NCBI GenBank assembly: GCA_014764075.1 | Contig: JACXUE010000055.1 | Coordinates: forward strand, 1-7,643 | Length of the DNA: 7,643 nt | Direction of reading: 5' to 3' | From: Sulfuricurvum sp. | GTDB taxonomy: Bacteria; Campylobacterota; Campylobacteria; Campylobacterales; Sulfurimonadaceae | In this document: positions 6,493 through 7,643 of the stretch, piece by piece | Position numbering within the stretch: position 1 is the stretch's first letter | Layout of the letters: every line of letters starts with the position of its first letter | Program-made: the position numbers and the translations under genes | Notes under the pieces: generated by a model | Seen by the model: the letters and a program-made list of their open reading frames with translations, nothing else | What the model was told of the DNA's origin: nothing | Database searches by the model: none

Positions 6493-6498
6493 ATTATA
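6493..6498 (-). promoter_or_regulatory. Probable -10 box of the mobB-fbp-metG operon promoter
   Basis: Perfect TATAAT read on the - strand, 28 nt before the mobB TTG, giving a start site near 6486 and a short leader. No good TTGACA lies upstream; the region read in the same direction is AT-rich (TTTAAA at 6511-6516). This fits the loose -35 use of Campylobacterota sigma-70 promoters. It is the only clear promoter for the six-gene cluster, although internal promoters cannot be excluded. Confidence 0.6.
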
Positions 6499-6550
6499 GT
6501 GAAGGTTCTGTTTAAACTTTCTAAAGAGATGAAATATTTTGTAAGTGATG

Positions 6551-6568
6551 AATCCTCACACGGGGATT
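6551..6568. repeat. Short inverted repeat between the divergent promoters
   Basis: AATCC (6551-6555) and GGATT (6564-6568) are exact inverted arms around an 8-nt centre; one T-G wobble would extend the stem by a pair. It lies midway between the two TATAAT boxes. It could be an operator or simply chance in an AT-rich spacer. It is not followed by U-rich sequence in either direction, so it is not a typical terminator. The rest of the 204-nt spacer (6465-6668) holds only the two promoters and ribosome-binding sites; I see no small gene or RNA in it. Confidence 0.3.
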
Positions 6569-6634
6569 AAAAAAGATAGAAAATAGGTTTCATTGGAAAA
6601 ACTGAAAGACGATGAAATCTAAGCCTTCTTGGCG

Positions 6635-6640
6635 TATAAT
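6635..6640 (+). promoter_or_regulatory. Probable -10 box for the lipoprotein gene
   Basis: Perfect TATAAT, 28 nt before the ATG at 6669, on the + strand. The predicted transcription start is near 6647. A weak or absent -35 and an AT-rich upstream region match the Campylobacterota style. AAAGGA (6658-6663) is the ribosome-binding site, 5 nt before the ATG. Confidence 0.6.
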
Positions 6641-6668
6641 CCTCCTAATATGATCACAAAGGAATGAG

Positions 6669-7154
6669 ATGCGATTTTCATGGTTAGCTTTATCTGCATT
6701 GTTGATGTTGAGCGGATGTTCACAAAAAGGGGCATTTGATCTGTTTAGTATGGATGAGAGCCACGAACGTGCAGTCGAGCAGTTAAGAACGGGAACGATC
6801 GTACAATCGCTCGAAACCAAAGCGATTTTCTCAACCGTCTATTTGAACCCGATCTCTCCTGAACAGTATAAAGAGGGTGAGTATTTTATCGGAGCGTTCT
6901 ATTTTGACAAAGGGAATCTCGATACCAAAAAATGGGATCTCGAAACCTACGGTTACACCCTCACGATGAACGGGAAAAAGGCAAAAGTGTTTGAAGAACT
7001 CAAACAAAATGATCCTCGACGAGCTTTGATTCCAATCAAAAATAACTGGAATCGATACTATCTTATGGGTTTTGAGCCTTCGGCATCGACTTCTTTAGCT
7101 CTGAAGCTCGAAAATAATCAGACCGGTCAGGTTGTATTAAATTATCAAAAATAG
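6669..7154 (+). CDS. Putative small lipoprotein, unknown function
   Basis: 161-aa predicted lipoprotein. A type II signal peptide is clear: MR, a hydrophobic core, and lipobox LSGC with C17 as the lipid-modified residue. The mature part is soluble and beta-rich in appearance, with 'GTIVQSLETKAIFSTVYLNP' (42-61), 'YFIGAFYFD' (73-81), 'LTMNGKKAKVFEEL' and a final 'LALKLENNQTGQVVLNYQK'. This could be an immunoglobulin-like or lipocalin-like sandwich, but no family is recognised. The start is firm: AAAGGA 5 nt upstream and a TATAAT 28 nt upstream. From memory a putative lipoprotein (Cj0842) sits at the same place, between slt and mobB, in C. jejuni. It is divergent from the mobB operon and convergent with the transglycosylase gene, overlapping it by 92 nt. 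An envelope role is inferred from the signal only. Confidence 0.82.
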   Translation: MRFSWLALSALLMLSGCSQKGAFDLFSMDESHERAVEQLRTGTIVQSLETKAIFSTVYLNPISPEQYKEGEYFIGAFYFDKGNLDTKKWDLETYGYTLTMNGKKAKVFEELKQNDPRRALIPIKNNWNRYYLMGFEPSASTSLALKLENNQTGQVVLNYQK

Positions 7155-7643
7155 CTCCGATAGAGACATTCTCCCCTAGAATCTTTTTATAGATCACATA
7201 GTTGGCAAGTACCCGCTTGCCGTACTCTCGGCTCTCCGCATTCCCGACAAGCTCCATACTCATAAACGGCTCATAATCTCCCGGATTGAAATACGCACCG
7301 CTCAGCAAAAGACGTCGTGTAAACCCGATCCCACCATTATACGCATATGCTTTAAGCACCGGATTAAAGAGGGTATTATCGATGTGCTTCATATGTTCGA
7401 TCGAGTAGGCGATATTGAACTGTGGATTGAACATATCATCGTACGATGTGATTTTGAGCGGATGGATTTTAGAGATCGAATCGACGTTTAACGGCATCAT
7501 CTGCATCAGCCCCAATGCAAACGAACGGGAGATTAGCCCCGGAATCAACCGCGTCTCTTGACGCATGAGGGCATAGAGCATCGCTTTTTGTTCGGTTGTA
7601 ATGTTCTGCATATACTGATCGTATGGCATCGTATAGTTATGGA
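7063..7643 (-). CDS. slt: Soluble lytic murein transglycosylase, C-terminal catalytic part (5' end outside window)
   Basis: The frame enters from the right window edge, so the N-terminus, including any signal peptide and alpha-superhelical U-domain, is missing. The visible 192 residues are the Slt/GH23 catalytic domain, a periplasmic enzyme that cleaves peptidoglycan between MurNAc and GlcNAc with 1,6-anhydro product formation. Motif I is MRQET (usual form RQES), with the catalytic Glu encoded at 7555-7557. Motif II is FALGLMQMMP (usual GASGLMQIMP), and motif III is AYAYNGG (usual AYNAG). The terminal 'SREYGKRVLANYVIYKKIL' is typical of the domain's last helix. About 30 further residues, ending in PKAQNP, form the tail that overlaps the opposite-strand lipoprotein gene. 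Gene order next to a small lipoprotein and mobB matches Cj0843c slt as remembered. The internal ATG at 7629 is not a start. Confidence 0.93.
   Translation of the reverse strand, partial: HNYTMPYDQYMQNITTEQKAMLYALMRQETRLIPGLISRSFALGLMQMMPLNVDSISKIHPLKITSYDDMFNPQFNIAYSIEHMKHIDNTLFNPVLKAYAYNGGIGFTRRLLLSGAYFNPGDYEPFMSMELVGNAESREYGKRVLANYVIYKKILGENVSIGAIFDNLIQPDRSDYFRASELKKSMPKAQNP
7168..7188 (+). terminator. Weak candidate terminator after the lipoprotein gene
   Basis: ATTCT (7168-7172) and AGAAT (7178-7182) form a 5-bp stem with a 5-nt loop, then C and five T (7184-7188). It starts 14 nt beyond the lipoprotein stop and sits inside the slt coding region on the other strand. The stem is short and AT-rich, so it may not work; the U-run and position are the only support. 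Confidence 0.3.

Noticed and set aside
6334..6570. 78-codon + strand frame spanning the mobB start and the spacer
   Set aside because: It is mostly antisense to the MobB P-loop region and has no supporting features.
6551..6575. Spacer inverted repeat as a terminator
   Set aside because: Short stem, followed by A-rich rather than U-rich RNA on the + strand, with no gene ending nearby.
1..7643. Mobile elements, CRISPR, tRNA/rRNA, toxin-antitoxin or phage-defence systems
   Set aside because: Looked for in both strands; no transposase, repeat array, cloverleaf or defence domain could be seen. The block reads as conserved core chromosome.

Overview
The window looks like a piece of a Campylobacterota (epsilonproteobacterial) chromosome, probably a free-living Sulfurimonas/Sulfuricurvum-type organism. 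The reasons are moderate G+C, very tight gene packing, and the gene order slt / lipoprotein / mobB / fbp / small Cys-rich protein / metG / unknown protein. From memory this is the same order as the Campylobacter jejuni Cj0843c-Cj0837c block. The genus is an inference; no 16S or other marker is present.

Layout. (1) Left edge, + strand: the 3' end of queC (queuosine precursor synthesis), overlapping by 8 nt a YgjP-like/DUF45 zinc metallohydrolase gene. (2) Positions 828-6464, - strand: an uninterrupted six-gene cluster read right to left: mobB, fbp, a 65-aa Cys-cluster protein, metG, a 334-aa protein with Mur-ligase-like character but no P-loop, and a Tat-type lipoprotein TRAP solute-binding protein. 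Junctions are -4, -23, +13, -4 and +9 nt. Two are ATGA start/stop overlaps, so the cluster is very probably one operon with translational coupling. (3) Positions 6465-6668: a divergent promoter region with a TATAAT on each strand. (4) Positions 6669-7154, + strand: a small lipoprotein gene. (5) Right edge, - strand: the 3' part of a soluble lytic transglycosylase gene, whose end overlaps the lipoprotein gene tail to tail by 92 nt.

How the genes work together. The operon joins cofactor metabolism (MobB, molybdopterin guanine dinucleotide), gluconeogenesis (Fbp), translation (MetRS) and, at its end, a solute-binding protein likely to bind a 2-oxoacid or hydroxyacid. No single pathway links them, so the arrangement looks like growth-linked co-expression. 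The flanking lipoprotein and transglycosylase are envelope genes. There are no tRNAs, rRNAs, CRISPR arrays, insertion sequences or phage genes here. The less ordinary items are the Cys-cluster protein, the P-loop-less Mur-like protein, the orphan TRAP binding protein and the 92-nt convergent overlap. Several starts given here are shorter than the longest open frame, chosen on ribosome-binding sites and family N-termini.
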